This document shows, piece by piece, positions 6,620 through 15,107 of a stretch of DNA of 37,614 nucleotides (its first letter is position 1; each line of letters begins with the position of its first letter). Both the position numbers and the translations under genes were made by a program. The stretch spans positions 1 to 37,614 of the forward strand of contig MENQ01000029.1 in the NCBI GenBank assembly GCA_001768325.1. Reading direction: 5' to 3'. The stretch comes from Bacteroidetes bacterium GWC2_46_850. GTDB taxonomy: Bacteria; Bacteroidota; Bacteroidia; Bacteroidales; Dysgonomonadaceae. The notes beneath the pieces are model-generated. The model saw only the letters and a list, made by a program, of their open reading frames with translations. It was not told the origin of the DNA and searched no databases.

Positions 6620-6650
6620 CAAATATACGATTATTGAATTTATTCCTCAA
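6620..6650 (-). promoter_or_regulatory. Promoter of the rhomboid gene
   Basis: The minus strand shows TTG (6650-6648), 20 bases, and TATATTTG (6627-6620). This places the start of transcription downstream of the in-frame TTG codon and supports ATG 6586 as the real start. Confidence 0.65.
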
Positions 6651-6656
6651 TTTTGC

Positions 6657-6687
6657 TTGTCAAATCACGACGATTTTATTACCTTTC
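6657..6687 (+). promoter_or_regulatory. Probable promoter of the glucan operon
   Basis: TTG (6657-6659), 20 bases, then TACCTTTC (6680-6687), one base off TAnnTTTG. It overlaps the divergent rhomboid promoter head to head and lies 47 bases before the debranching-enzyme ATG. Confidence 0.4.
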
Positions 6688-6733
6688 GCAGGAATTGCAC
6701 AACCATTCACCTTACCCTAAACATTATGTAACG

Positions 6734-8674
6734 ATGAGTTATCTGAAATTCGATAAAGAGCTGATGATTAACCTGGAGTATTCCCTCTATCGGAACGTTC
6801 TCAGGACCAACAGACGGGGAGCTTATCAAAATACCTCTATTTCAGGCTGCAACACAACCAAGTACCAGGGACTGCTGGTGATGCCCGTACCCTATATGGA
6901 TGATGAAAACCACCTCATCCTCTCTTCCTTCGATGAAACGGTCGTTCAGCACGGCGCTGAGTTCAACCTGGGGATACACCGCTATGCCGGAGACAACTAC
7001 AGCCCCAAGGGACACAAGTATATCCGGGAGTTCAACTGCGACAGCGTGCCCAAGACCATTTACCGCATCGGGGGCGTGATCCTGTCGAAGGAGATCATGT
7101 TCTCCTCGAAAGAGAACCGGTTGATGATACGCTATACCCTGCTCGATGCCCACTCGCCGACAACCATCCGGTTCAAGCCTTTTCTGGCTTTCAGGAAGAT
7201 ATCGCAGCTCACCCACGAGAACGATCAGGTGGACCGCTCCTATCGGGTGGTGGAGAACGGAATAAGCACCTGCATGTACTTCGGCTATCCGGAGCTCTTC
7301 ATGCAGTTCAACAAAACACCGGAGTTCATGTATCACCCCGACTGGTACCGGGGCATTGAGTACCTGCAGGATCTGCAGAGCGGCGACACCTTCCAGGAGG
7401 ATCTCTATGTGCCGGGCACGTTCGAGATGTCCATCGAGAAGGGCGAGGAGATCATCTTCTCCGCGGGCGATATCATGGTGGATACGGCCAACCTGGCGAA
7501 GGAGTTCGACCTGGAGATCTACAGCCGCACGCCCCGTTCCAACTTTTACAACTGCCTGAAGAATTCGAGTCACCAGTTTAAATACATGCCCGGCAAGGAG
7601 GATCAGTATCTGCTGGCCGGATATCCCTGGTTCAAGGTGAGGGCGCGCGACCAGTTTATCGCACTCCCGGGATGCACCCTCGCCGTGGATAAGGCACCCG
7701 ACTTTGTGAAGACCATGGACACCGCCATCCCCCATCTGCGGAACTTCATGGCCGACAAGCCGTCGAAGAGCTTTCTCAAGGAGATTGAAGACCCCGACGT
7801 GCTGCTGTGGGTGACCTGGGCGTTGCAACAATACTGGCGTGAATACAAGGAGTCCTTCATCGTAAAATATAGCGCCTTCCTGTTTGAGATCATCGATTAC
7901 CTCCTCGAGGGCAGGCATCCCAATCTGGCCTACCGGCAGGAGGAGGGCCTGCTCTCCACCTACGGACGCGAGGTGGCTGTGAGCTGGATGAACGCCATGC
8001 AGGACGGACGACCCGTAATTCCCCGCTCGGGCTTCCTGGTGGAGTTCAACGCACTCTGGTACAATGCGCTGAAGTTCGCGGAGGAGATAGCACGCGAGAC
8101 GGGTGCCATGGCCGAGGCCGAAGCACTGGAAGGCAGGGCGCGGCTGGCAGGCAACTCGTTCACTGAGGTATTCCTGAACAGCGCGGGTTACCTGTACGAC
8201 TACGTGGACGACTATCACAAAGACCTGAACGTGAGACCCAACATGATCTTCGCAGTCTCACTGCCCTACTCCCCGCTGGAGAGGGGACAAAAGAAATCGG
8301 TGATCGACTTTGTGACCAAGGAGCTGCTCACCGCCTGCGGCATCCGTTCACTCACACCCAAGAGCGATCAGTTTCACCCACATTATACAGGCAACGAAGG
8401 TGAAAAGCAACTGGCTTATTTCAACGGGATGGCCTTTCCCTGGCTGCTGGGCCCCTATATTGAAGCGTATCTGAATGTATTCCATATGAGCGGGCTGTCG
8501 CTGGCCGACCGGATCATGGGTGAGATGGAGGGTGAGATGCAGAACGACTGCATCGGCTCCATATCGGAATTCTACGACCCCAGTCCGCCCTTTATCGCCC
8601 ATGGCGGCTATTCGTTTGCCATGAGTGTGGGAGAGCTTCTCAGGGCACATCGGATCATCAGCTCCTATGCATAA
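6734..8674 (+). CDS. Glycogen debranching enzyme (amylo-alpha-1,6-glucosidase, GH133-like)
   Basis: A 646-residue cytoplasmic enzyme without a signal peptide. It has an N-terminal bacterial/archaeal glycogen-debranching domain (about 1-280: the RTNRRGAYQNTSISGCNTTKYQGLL region, then many beta strands) and a C-terminal (alpha/alpha)6 glucosidase domain (about 290-646), with YSAFLFEIIDYLLEG, GREVAVSWMNA and AHGGYSFAMSVGELLRA. It should hydrolyse alpha-1,6 branches of a glycogen-like polymer. I chose ATG 6734; the frame runs upstream to 6653 through promoter sequence. It is the first gene of a three-gene operon (65- and 50-base gaps) with a glycogen synthase-like glycosyltransferase and a GH57 protein. 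The same trio is known in Bacteroides. The polymer itself is not known from this sequence. Confidence 0.88.
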   Translation: MSYLKFDKELMINLEYSLYRNVLRTNRRGAYQNTSISGCNTTKYQGLLVMPVPYMDDENHLILSSFDETVVQHGAEFNLGIHRYAGDNYSPKGHKYIREFNCDSVPKTIYRIGGVILSKEIMFSSKENRLMIRYTLLDAHSPTTIRFKPFLAFRKISQLTHENDQVDRSYRVVENGISTCMYFGYPELFMQFNKTPEFMYHPDWYRGIEYLQDLQSGDTFQEDLYVPGTFEMSIEKGEEIIFSAGDIMVDTANLAKEFDLEIYSRTPRSNFYNCLKNSSHQFKYMPGKEDQYLLAGYPWFKVRARDQFIALPGCTLAVDKAPDFVKTMDTAIPHLRNFMADKPSKSFLKEIEDPDVLLWVTWALQQYWREYKESFIVKYSAFLFEIIDYLLEGRHPNLAYRQEEGLLSTYGREVAVSWMNAMQDGRPVIPRSGFLVEFNALWYNALKFAEEIARETGAMAEAEALEGRARLAGNSFTEVFLNSAGYLYDYVDDYHKDLNVRPNMIFAVSLPYSPLERGQKKSVIDFVTKELLTACGIRSLTPKSDQFHPHYTGNEGEKQLAYFNGMAFPWLLGPYIEAYLNVFHMSGLSLADRIMGEMEGEMQNDCIGSISEFYDPSPPFIAHGGYSFAMSVGELLRAHRIISSYA

Positions 8675-8739
8675 CGAGAGAGAGAAAGTCAGGTAAAAAA
8701 ATACACGAAAGGCATCGGTAATTATCAAATATTGAACAG

Positions 8740-10005
8740 ATGAAGGCATTAATGTTTGGCTGGGAATTCCCGCCACATATCCTCGGAGGACTCGGAACGG
8801 CAAGCTATGGATTGACCAGAGGGATGGCGCAGCAACCTGACATGGAGACGATCTTCGTGATCCCCAAGCCGTGGGGTGACGAGGATCAGAGCTTCGCCAG
8901 GATTGTCGGCGCCAACACAACGCCCATCGTATGGCGCGACATCCCCTGGGAGATGGCCCGCGCGAGACTGGAGAAGTTCATGGACCCCCGCGAGTATTAC
9001 TGGCGGCGGGACAACATTTATGCCGATTTCAGCTATATGCACACGAACGACCTGGGCTGCATCGAGTTCTCAGGACGCTACCCCAGCAACATCCTGGAGG
9101 AGACAAACAACTACTCCATTGTGGCCGGCGTGATTGCACGCACCTACGAGTTCGATGTAATACATGCTCACGACTGGCTCACCTACCCTGCCGGGCTGCA
9201 CGCGAAGAGCGTGTCGGGCAAGCCGATGGTGATTCATGTGCATGCTACCGAGTTCGACCGCAGCAGGGGCAAGCCAAACCCCATCGTCTACAACATTGAA
9301 AAGGACGGCATGGACAACTGCGACCACATCATCTGCGTGAGCGACCTCACCCGCCGCACCGTGATTGAAAACTACCACCAGCCCTACTGGAAGGTGACGA
9401 CGGTGCACAATGCCGTGGATCCGCTCAACCCCGAGATCGAAGCCATTGAAAGACTGTCGGGCGTACAGGAGAAGGTGGTCACCTTTCTGGGAAGAATCAC
9501 CATGCAGAAGGGGCCCGAGTTTTTTGTGGATGCAGCCACGCAGGTCATCCGCAAGACGGACCACATCCGCTTTGTGATGGCGGGCAGCGGCGACATGATG
9601 GATCAGATGATCCGCCTGGTGGCCGAGCGGGGTATCGCCCACAAGTTTCACTTCACCGGCTTCCTGCGTGGCAAGCAGGTGTATGAGATGCTCAAATCGA
9701 GCGACGTGTATGTGATGCCTTCCGTGTCGGAGCCTTTCGGCATCTCACCCCTCGAGGCAATGCAATGCAACGTGCCGAGCATCATTTCTTACCAGTCGGG
9801 CTGCTCCGAGATACTGGAGAACGTGATCAAAACCGATTACTGGGATGTGGATGCAATGGCCGACGCCATCTATTCCATCTGCACCTACCCCGCCATGGCC
9901 GAGCACCTCAAACTGGAAGGTAAGATCGAGGTGGACAACATCAAGTGGGAAGATGCCGGGCTGAAGGTCCGCAGGATCTACGACAACCTCGTGGGAAGAA
10001 AATAG
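8740..10005 (+). CDS. Glycogen synthase-like glycosyltransferase (GT-B, GT4-type)
   Basis: A 421-residue retaining glycosyltransferase with a two-domain GT-B fold. The N-terminal domain opens with MFGWEFPPHILGGLGTASYGL, typical of glycogen/starch synthase-like enzymes where the GG loop contacts the donor. HAHDW is at about 142-146. The C-terminal domain begins with the donor-binding GRITMQKGPE (251-260) and has the EX7E motif EPFGISPLE (Glu331, Glu339). It probably elongates an alpha-1,4-glucan from a nucleotide-sugar, in the cytoplasm. The shorter length (classic GlgA is about 470-480) and overall look place it nearer GT4 than GT5, so a different glucosyl acceptor is possible. Its place between the debranching enzyme and a GH57 protein supports storage-glucan turnover. 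No glgC or glgB is nearby. Confidence 0.85.
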   Translation: MKALMFGWEFPPHILGGLGTASYGLTRGMAQQPDMETIFVIPKPWGDEDQSFARIVGANTTPIVWRDIPWEMARARLEKFMDPREYYWRRDNIYADFSYMHTNDLGCIEFSGRYPSNILEETNNYSIVAGVIARTYEFDVIHAHDWLTYPAGLHAKSVSGKPMVIHVHATEFDRSRGKPNPIVYNIEKDGMDNCDHIICVSDLTRRTVIENYHQPYWKVTTVHNAVDPLNPEIEAIERLSGVQEKVVTFLGRITMQKGPEFFVDAATQVIRKTDHIRFVMAGSGDMMDQMIRLVAERGIAHKFHFTGFLRGKQVYEMLKSSDVYVMPSVSEPFGISPLEAMQCNVPSIISYQSGCSEILENVIKTDYWDVDAMADAIYSICTYPAMAEHLKLEGKIEVDNIKWEDAGLKVRRIYDNLVGRK

Positions 10006-10055
10006 ATGCAAGAGACAAGACAGAGGAATAAAAAATAACAAAACAAGATAACGAG

Positions 10056-11375
10056 ATGAAGACAATTTGCTTTTATTTCCAGATTCACCAGCCATTCCGG
10101 TTAAAAAGATACCGTTTCTTCAACATCGGCAGGGACCATTATTACTTCGATGACTACGCAAACGAAGATATCCTGCAACAGATCGCTGCACGGTCGTTTA
10201 TGCCCGCCAACCGGATGCTGCTCGATCTGGTGAATCAGTATCAGGGAAAATTCAAAGTGGCTTTCTCCATATCGGGTGTGGCACTGGAACAGCTGGAGAT
10301 TTACGCGCCTGAGGTGATCGATGGTTTTCGTGAGCTGAGCAAGACCGGCCACGTGGAGTTTCTGGCCGAGACGTACGCCCATTCACTGTCGGCGCTCTTC
10401 GATCCGGAGGAGTTCCGCAACCAGGTAAGGCACCATGCCGAGCGGATTGAGGCGCTCTTCGGACAGAAACCGACCGTGATGCGCAACACCGAGCTGATCT
10501 ACAACGACGACATTGCCGAGATGGTGTATGATATGGGATACACCAGGATGATCACCGAGGGGGCGAAGCACGTGCTGGGATGGAAGAGCCCCAACTACGT
10601 GTACCAGGCTGCCTCACAGCCCAAGCTGAAGCTGTTGCTCAAAAATAGCCGTTTCAGCGACGACATCACCTATCGTTTTTCAAACTACAGCTGGAACGAG
10701 TATCCCCTCACGGCGGAGAAATTTATCTCCTGGATTGCAGCCACGCCGCCCGAGGAGGAGGTTTTCAATCTCTTTATGAACTACGAGACGCTGGGCAACA
10801 TCCAGCCTTCCCATACCGGCATCTTCGAGTTTATCAAGGCGCTGCCGCGCTTTGCCTCTGAACATGAGATCGGCTTCAGTACGCCCGGCGAAGTACTGGA
10901 TAACCACGAACCCATTGGCGCCATCAACGTGCCCAACAGCATATCCTGGTCCGATGAAGAACGGGACGTGAGTGCATGGCTGGGAAACAAACTGCAGCAA
11001 AGCGCACTGAAAGCACTCTACGAGATGGGTGAACGGGTGAGGCTCTGTACGGACAGGCGACTGAAACACGACTGGCTTTACCTGCAGACGAGCGATCACT
11101 TCTACTACATGTCGACCAAGCATTTTGGCGGCGGACAGAGCCATTTCAGCCCCTACATGTCGCCCTACGATGCATTCAACAACTACATGAACGTGTTGAG
11201 TGATTTCATTGCCCGGGTGGAGGCGCAATATCCCGAGACGGTGGACAACGAAGAGTTGAATGCGTTGCTGACCACCATCCACAACCAGGAGAAGGAGATC
11301 AAACGTCTTCAGATGGAGCTGAAGACGGTGATCGGGAGCAACGAGAAGCGGCTGGTTGAAAAGGTAAAGAAATAA
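10056..11375 (+). CDS. GH57 alpha-amylase-like protein
   Basis: A 439-residue cytoplasmic protein of glycoside hydrolase family 57. Motif 1 is FQIHQPF (8-14), motif 3 holds the catalytic nucleophile in MRNTELIYN (Glu146), and motif 4 is MNYETLG (241-247). In active GH57 amylases motif 4 reads D-x-E-x-F-G, with Asp as the acid/base. Here that residue is Asn242 (codon AAC at 10779-10781), and the following FGEH is LGNI. The enzyme may therefore be weak, altered or non-catalytic; GH57 members lacking a catalytic residue have been described in this phylum. The last 40 residues (about 395-439) form a charged coiled coil. It is last in the glucan operon and is followed by a strong hairpin terminator. 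Confidence 0.87.
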   Translation: MKTICFYFQIHQPFRLKRYRFFNIGRDHYYFDDYANEDILQQIAARSFMPANRMLLDLVNQYQGKFKVAFSISGVALEQLEIYAPEVIDGFRELSKTGHVEFLAETYAHSLSALFDPEEFRNQVRHHAERIEALFGQKPTVMRNTELIYNDDIAEMVYDMGYTRMITEGAKHVLGWKSPNYVYQAASQPKLKLLLKNSRFSDDITYRFSNYSWNEYPLTAEKFISWIAATPPEEEVFNLFMNYETLGNIQPSHTGIFEFIKALPRFASEHEIGFSTPGEVLDNHEPIGAINVPNSISWSDEERDVSAWLGNKLQQSALKALYEMGERVRLCTDRRLKHDWLYLQTSDHFYYMSTKHFGGGQSHFSPYMSPYDAFNNYMNVLSDFIARVEAQYPETVDNEELNALLTTIHNQEKEIKRLQMELKTVIGSNEKRLVEKVKK

Positions 11376-11404
11376 ACGACAAACATAATCCACAATAAAA
11401 AAAA

Positions 11405-11446
11405 CACAATAAAAAAAGGAGCACTGCGGCTCCTTTTTTTATTGTG
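11405..11446. terminator. Bidirectional terminator between GH57 gene and rny
   Basis: A perfect 18-bp inverted repeat with a 6-base loop: GGAGC/GCTCC core flanked by seven A and seven T, then ATTGTG pairing with CACAAT. The A/T flanks give a U-tract in both directions. It ends the glucan operon on the plus strand and rny on the minus strand. Confidence 0.9.
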
Positions 11447-11461
11447 GATCTTTCATATCCA

Positions 11462-12991
11462 TCACTTGGCGTAACTTACGGCACGTGTTTCGCGGATGAC
11501 GGTAATTTTCACCTGACCGGGATAGGTCATCTCGGTCTGTATCTTGCGTGCGATTTCGTCGGAGAGTCTTTCCGTATCCTGATCATCGATCTTGTCGGCT
11601 CCCACAATCACGCGCAGCTCACGCCCTGCCTGGATGGCGTAGGTCTTCACCACACCCGGGTAAGAGAGCGCCAGGCTTTCCAGATCGTTCAACCGCTTGA
11701 TGTAGGCTTCCACAATCTCGCGCCGTGCGCCGGGACGTGCGCCGGAGATGGCATCACACACCTGTACGATGGGCGCCAGCAGGGTGGTCATCTCCACCTC
11801 GTCGTGGTGTGCACCAATGGCGTTGCAGATATCGGGTTTCTCCTTGTATTTCTCTGCCAGCTTCATACCCAGTACGGCATGCGGCAGTTCGGGCTCATCG
11901 TCGGGCACCTTGCCGATGTCGTGCAGCAGGCCGGCACGTTTTGCCTTTTTGGGATTCAGTCCCAGCTCAGAGGCCATGATGGAACAGAGGTTGGCCACTT
12001 CACGGGAGTGCTGCAGCAGGTTCTGTCCATACGATGAACGGTATTTCATCTTGCCCACCATCCTGATCAGTTCGGGATGCAGGCCATGAATACCGAGGTC
12101 GATCACGGTGCGTTTGCCGGTCTCGATGATCTCCTCCTCGATCTGCTTCTTCACCTTCGACACCACCTCCTCGATGCGGGCGGGGTGGATGCGTCCGTCG
12201 GCCACCAGCTGGTGCAACGAAAGGCGGGCAATCTCACGGCGGACAGGATCGAAGCCCGACAGCACGATGGCTTCGGGTGTGTCGTCGACCACAATCTCTA
12301 CGCCCGTAGCGGCTTCCAGTGCACGGATGTTGCGTCCTTCACGGCCAATGATCCTTCCCTTTACCTCATCGGAATCGATGTGAAATACCGTGATGGCATT
12401 CTCGATAGAGGTCTCCGTAGCCACACGCTGGATGGACTGGATCACAATCTTCTTGGCTTCCTTGTTGGCCGTCATCTTGGCCTCCTCCATGATGTCGTTC
12501 ACGTACGACTGGGCATCGGTCTTGGCTTCATCCCTGAGCGACTCCACCAGGCGTTCCTTTGCTTCCTGGGCAGAGAGACCCGAAATGGTTTCCAGCTTTT
12601 CCACCGACTGCCTGTGCAGGCGTTCCATCTCGGCAGCCTTCTTATCCATAAATTCCTGCTGGGAGGCCAGCGTCACCCGTGCCTCGTCGATATCAAGTGT
12701 CTTCTTGTTCAGTTCTTCCTGCTTTTGATTCAGCGTCATCTCCCGCTGCTTGAGCCTGTTCTCGGTCATTTGAATTTTCGATAACCGGGAGTTGGCCTGC
12801 TTCTCTGCTTCGTTCTGCATGGAAAGCGTTTCTTCCTTCGCCTCCAGCAACATCTTCTTCTTGATCACCGCCGCATCCTTCTCGGCATCGCTCAGGATGC
12901 TCTGCGCGCGGGAGTTAGCAGCCTTACCGGTGAGGTACCAGGCCACAATTGCCCCGATCGCCAAACCGATAATTCCTATTACTATGTCCAT
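11462..12991 (-). CDS. rny: Ribonuclease Y
   Basis: Membrane-anchored endoribonuclease that starts mRNA decay in bacteria without RNase E as the main enzyme. The 509-residue protein has one N-terminal transmembrane helix (about 2-21), a long charged coiled coil (about 25-185), a KH RNA-binding domain with [10 protein letters not shown] (212-221) and a metal-dependent HD phosphohydrolase domain with GLLHDIGK (His357-Asp358) and AHHDE downstream. Length and domain order match RNase Y. The ATG at 12991 begins right at the membrane helix. It is the last gene of a minus-strand unit with a coiled-coil protein gene and zapA. A structured hairpin with a T8 run lies between zapA and rny, so rny may be expressed by read-through or from its own promoter. 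Confidence 0.96.
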   Translation of the reverse strand: MDIVIGIIGLAIGAIVAWYLTGKAANSRAQSILSDAEKDAAVIKKKMLLEAKEETLSMQNEAEKQANSRLSKIQMTENRLKQREMTLNQKQEELNKKTLDIDEARVTLASQQEFMDKKAAEMERLHRQSVEKLETISGLSAQEAKERLVESLRDEAKTDAQSYVNDIMEEAKMTANKEAKKIVIQSIQRVATETSIENAITVFHIDSDEVKGRIIGREGRNIRALEAATGVEIVVDDTPEAIVLSGFDPVRREIARLSLHQLVADGRIHPARIEEVVSKVKKQIEEEIIETGKRTVIDLGIHGLHPELIRMVGKMKYRSSYGQNLLQHSREVANLCSIMASELGLNPKKAKRAGLLHDIGKVPDDEPELPHAVLGMKLAEKYKEKPDICNAIGAHHDEVEMTTLLAPIVQVCDAISGARPGARREIVEAYIKRLNDLESLALSYPGVVKTYAIQAGRELRVIVGADKIDDQDTERLSDEIARKIQTEMTYPGQVKITVIRETRAVSYAK

Positions 12992-13079
12992 ATTCTTTAA
13001 TTTAAAATTGATTTATATGCTCCAGCCGTAAATACTTGTTTCCCGGCGGGAGGGTTTATTTGTTTGCTTATAGCCTGTT

Positions 13080-13131
13080 AAAAAAAATCGCACACAGTCA
13101 GCCACATAATCATTATGTGCCGAAAGGTGCG
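13080..13131 (-). terminator. Nested hairpin with T8 after zapA
   Basis: On the minus strand CGCAC (13131-13127) pairs with GTGCG (13093-13089). A 7-bp hairpin CACATAA/TTATGTG (13119-13103, 3-base loop) lies between them. Eight T follow (13087-13080). It could be an attenuating terminator between zapA and rny or the 3' end of a small RNA. I did not fold it by program. Confidence 0.5.
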
Positions 13132-13165
13132 TCAACCGGTTCTCTTCTTTTTTGAATCGAACAGA

Positions 13166-13468
13166 TTATTTTTTGAGATAGTGATCCAGTTCGACGATCA
13201 GCGAACCAATCTTATCTTCAAAGGGTTTTGTATTATTTTTATCACCGAGAGAAAAATTCTCAGCCAATGCCTGTATGGCGGTCATTGCCACAAAATCCTG
13301 CGTTGTCAGCTGGGAGTTATCGCCCCCGTAAGCAACACGGTATTGGTTTATTTTCGTATTTATCTTTTTGACGGCGTCGCGAAAGGCTTGTTCTTCTGAC
13401 TTTTTGATCTTCAAAGGATACTTTCTGCCGGCAACCTCTAATGTTAATAAAAATTTTTCGTCTCCCAT
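13166..13468 (-). CDS. zapA: Cell division protein ZapA
   Basis: A 100-residue cytoplasmic protein that binds FtsZ filaments and cross-links them in the division ring. The N-terminal half has the ZapA head pattern (LLTLEVAGRKYPLKI, then EEQAFRDAVKKINTKINQYR), and the conserved middle QDFVAMTAIQALAENF is typical of the family. The C-terminal helix (about 70-100) would form the dimer coiled coil. The ATG at 13468 fits the family start. It lies 19 bases downstream of a coiled-coil gene and shares its promoter (13852-13883). Confidence 0.92.
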   Translation of the reverse strand: MGDEKFLLTLEVAGRKYPLKIKKSEEQAFRDAVKKINTKINQYRVAYGGDNSQLTTQDFVAMTAIQALAENFSLGDKNNTKPFEDKIGSLIVELDHYLKK

Positions 13469-13487
13469 CCCATAAATTTTTTAAAAC

Positions 13488-13778
13488 TCATTTTAATAAA
13501 TTTATGCATTTATCCACTTCCCGCACCAGTTTTGACAGTTTGAGCTTCGCCGTATCCACGTCGACCGAGGCCGCAGTAATGGTTCTGGCGGTTTTTAAAC
13601 CATCGTATCTTGTTTTCAATTGCTGCAAATCCTTCACCGTTTCATCCAGTTGCTTTTGCCGTGTCCGTACCTCCGCTTTTAAGCGATCATTTTCATCTTT
13701 CAACGAATCGCATAAAAACATGACCTGTTTGATACGAACCTCCAGATCGACCAGCAGCTTATTATTATCGTCGGACAT
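13488..13778 (-). CDS. ZapB-like coiled-coil protein, function unproven
   Basis: A 96-residue protein that is almost all coiled coil: residues 8-55 show heptads (LLVDLEVRIKQVMFLCDSLKDEN, then KQLDETVKDLQQLKTRYDGLK), followed by a second helix near 75-95. It has no signal peptide or membrane segment. Size, composition and location directly before zapA suggest a division-ring partner that works with ZapA, comparable to ZapB of Gammaproteobacteria, but sequence identity to ZapB is not evident to me. It is the first gene of the minus-strand unit and has a near-perfect promoter 74 bases upstream. Confidence 0.8.
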   Translation of the reverse strand: MSDDNNKLLVDLEVRIKQVMFLCDSLKDENDRLKAEVRTRQKQLDETVKDLQQLKTRYDGLKTARTITAASVDVDTAKLKLSKLVREVDKCINLLK

Positions 13779-13851
13779 ATGAAACGGGCCTCTCTATTTT
13801 TCAACGATAGAACACTTCCTGATTTAACTCGTTTGAAAACAAAAAATCACG

Positions 13852-13883
13852 CAAATATAGCAATTGAAATAGATTTTCCCAAA
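13852..13883 (-). promoter_or_regulatory. Promoter of the coiled-coil gene-zapA-rny unit
   Basis: Minus strand TTTG (13883-13880), 20 bases, TATATTTG (13859-13852). Both boxes and the spacing match the Bacteroidota housekeeping consensus exactly. Confidence 0.75.
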
Positions 13884-13943
13884 TTAATCACCCCATATTT
13901 TTCGAATTTTCATTCATTTAGGATGATTTTGCGCTCTTCTGCT

Positions 13944-15107
13944 TCAGATTTTCAATACAATCCTGAAGGTAGTGCCTTTTCCCGGTTCCGATGTCAGTAC
14001 GCTTATCTTCCACCCGTGATTGACTTCCACGATGCGCTTCACCAGCGACAGACCCAGTCCCCACCCCCGCTCTTTGGTGGTATAACCGGGATAAAAGGCC
14101 CTTTTGAATTTCGACCTGGGAATTCCTTTTCCGGTGTCGGACACATCCAGCAGAACCTGTCGGCCCTTCTCCACCAGGGAAACGGTCACCACCCCTTCGC
14201 CATTCATGGCATCCACGGCATTTTTGGCGAGGTTTTCGATCACCCAGCCCATGAGTGGCTTACTCAGCGAAACAACCACCGGGTGATCGGGCAGCTGCAG
14301 GGAGAAGGAGACCTTTGTCGACAGCCGTTTCTCCAGGTAGGTCAGCGTACGGTTGATCACCTCGCGCAAATCGGCAAGCTGCATATCGGGTGAGGAGCCG
14401 ATCTTCGAGAACCGCTCCGCGATCATCTGCAACCGGAAGGTATCTTTCTCTATTTCTGTCAGCAACTGCGGGTCCACCTCCTTCAGCTTCAGGTATTCTA
14501 CCCATGCCGTGAGCGAAGAGATGGGAGTCCCCAGCTGATGGGCAGTCTCCTTCGAGAAGCCCACCCACAGCTTGTTTTGTTCTGCCCGCTGCGATCGGTT
14601 CAGTGCGAACAATGCCAGGGTCATGAACAACGCAATCATGAAAAGTTGCACGTAGGGGTATGTCCGCAACTGTTTTAACCGGGAGGAGTCGTCGAAGTAC
14701 AACGACTGATTCAGCTCTTCCAGCCGGATGGGCTGATGCCTGGCGCCAAAGGCTGCCATCCTGCCCATCAGGAAGTCCCGCACGTTCTCCCGCGGCAACG
14801 CAATGTTGTGCGACTGAACTTCACCGCTGTTTTCGTCGTACAGGATGACGGGGATGGTACTGTTGCTTTGCAGGATTTTCAGTGTCAGATCCAGATCTGC
14901 GCGTTCTCCCTTCATCGCCACGTTTTCGGTTGCCAGCGCCCAGATCTCCAGTCGGCGCTGTTCTTCTTCCGACAGCTCCTTCGCCAGCTTGTTGGACAGC
15001 ACCAGCGATATGAGGGCCGCGGTGATCGATAGGATCACGAACAGGTAGGTGAGGATTTGTCGGGTTGAGCCGGTAGACATGGGACAAGGATTTAAAAAGT
15101 GAATCAT
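13944..15107 (-). CDS. Sensor histidine kinase (orphan)
   Basis: A 387-residue membrane sensor kinase. Transmembrane helices lie at about 17-38 and 151-170 and enclose a periplasmic sensor domain of about 110 residues. The dimerisation/phosphoacceptor helix has KETAHQLGTPISSL with His190. The N box (ENLAKNAVDAM), G1 (DTGKGI) and G2 (GWGLGLSLVKRI) are intact, so it should be active. The start at 15107 overlaps the rsmF stop (ATGA), which suggests translational coupling; a second ATG at 15080 would also leave the first helix whole. No response regulator is adjacent, so its partner and signal are unknown. Confidence 0.9.
   Translation of the reverse strand: MIHFLNPCPMSTGSTRQILTYLFVILSITAALISLVLSNKLAKELSEEEQRRLEIWALATENVAMKGERADLDLTLKILQSNSTIPVILYDENSGEVQSHNIALPRENVRDFLMGRMAAFGARHQPIRLEELNQSLYFDDSSRLKQLRTYPYVQLFMIALFMTLALFALNRSQRAEQNKLWVGFSKETAHQLGTPISSLTAWVEYLKLKEVDPQLLTEIEKDTFRLQMIAERFSKIGSSPDMQLADLREVINRTLTYLEKRLSTKVSFSLQLPDHPVVVSLSKPLMGWVIENLAKNAVDAMNGEGVVTVSLVEKGRQVLLDVSDTGKGIPRSKFKRAFYPGYTTKERGWGLGLSLVKRIVEVNHGWKISVLTSEPGKGTTFRIVLKI

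Noticed and set aside
6587-6622. TTG start 12 codons upstream in the rhomboid gene
   Set aside because: It overlaps the -7 promoter element TATATTTG, so it would lie upstream of the transcript start.
6842-8218. 458-codon frame opposite the debranching enzyme gene
   Set aside because: Shadow of a well-supported enzyme gene; low-complexity His/Val/Leu-rich translation with no family features.
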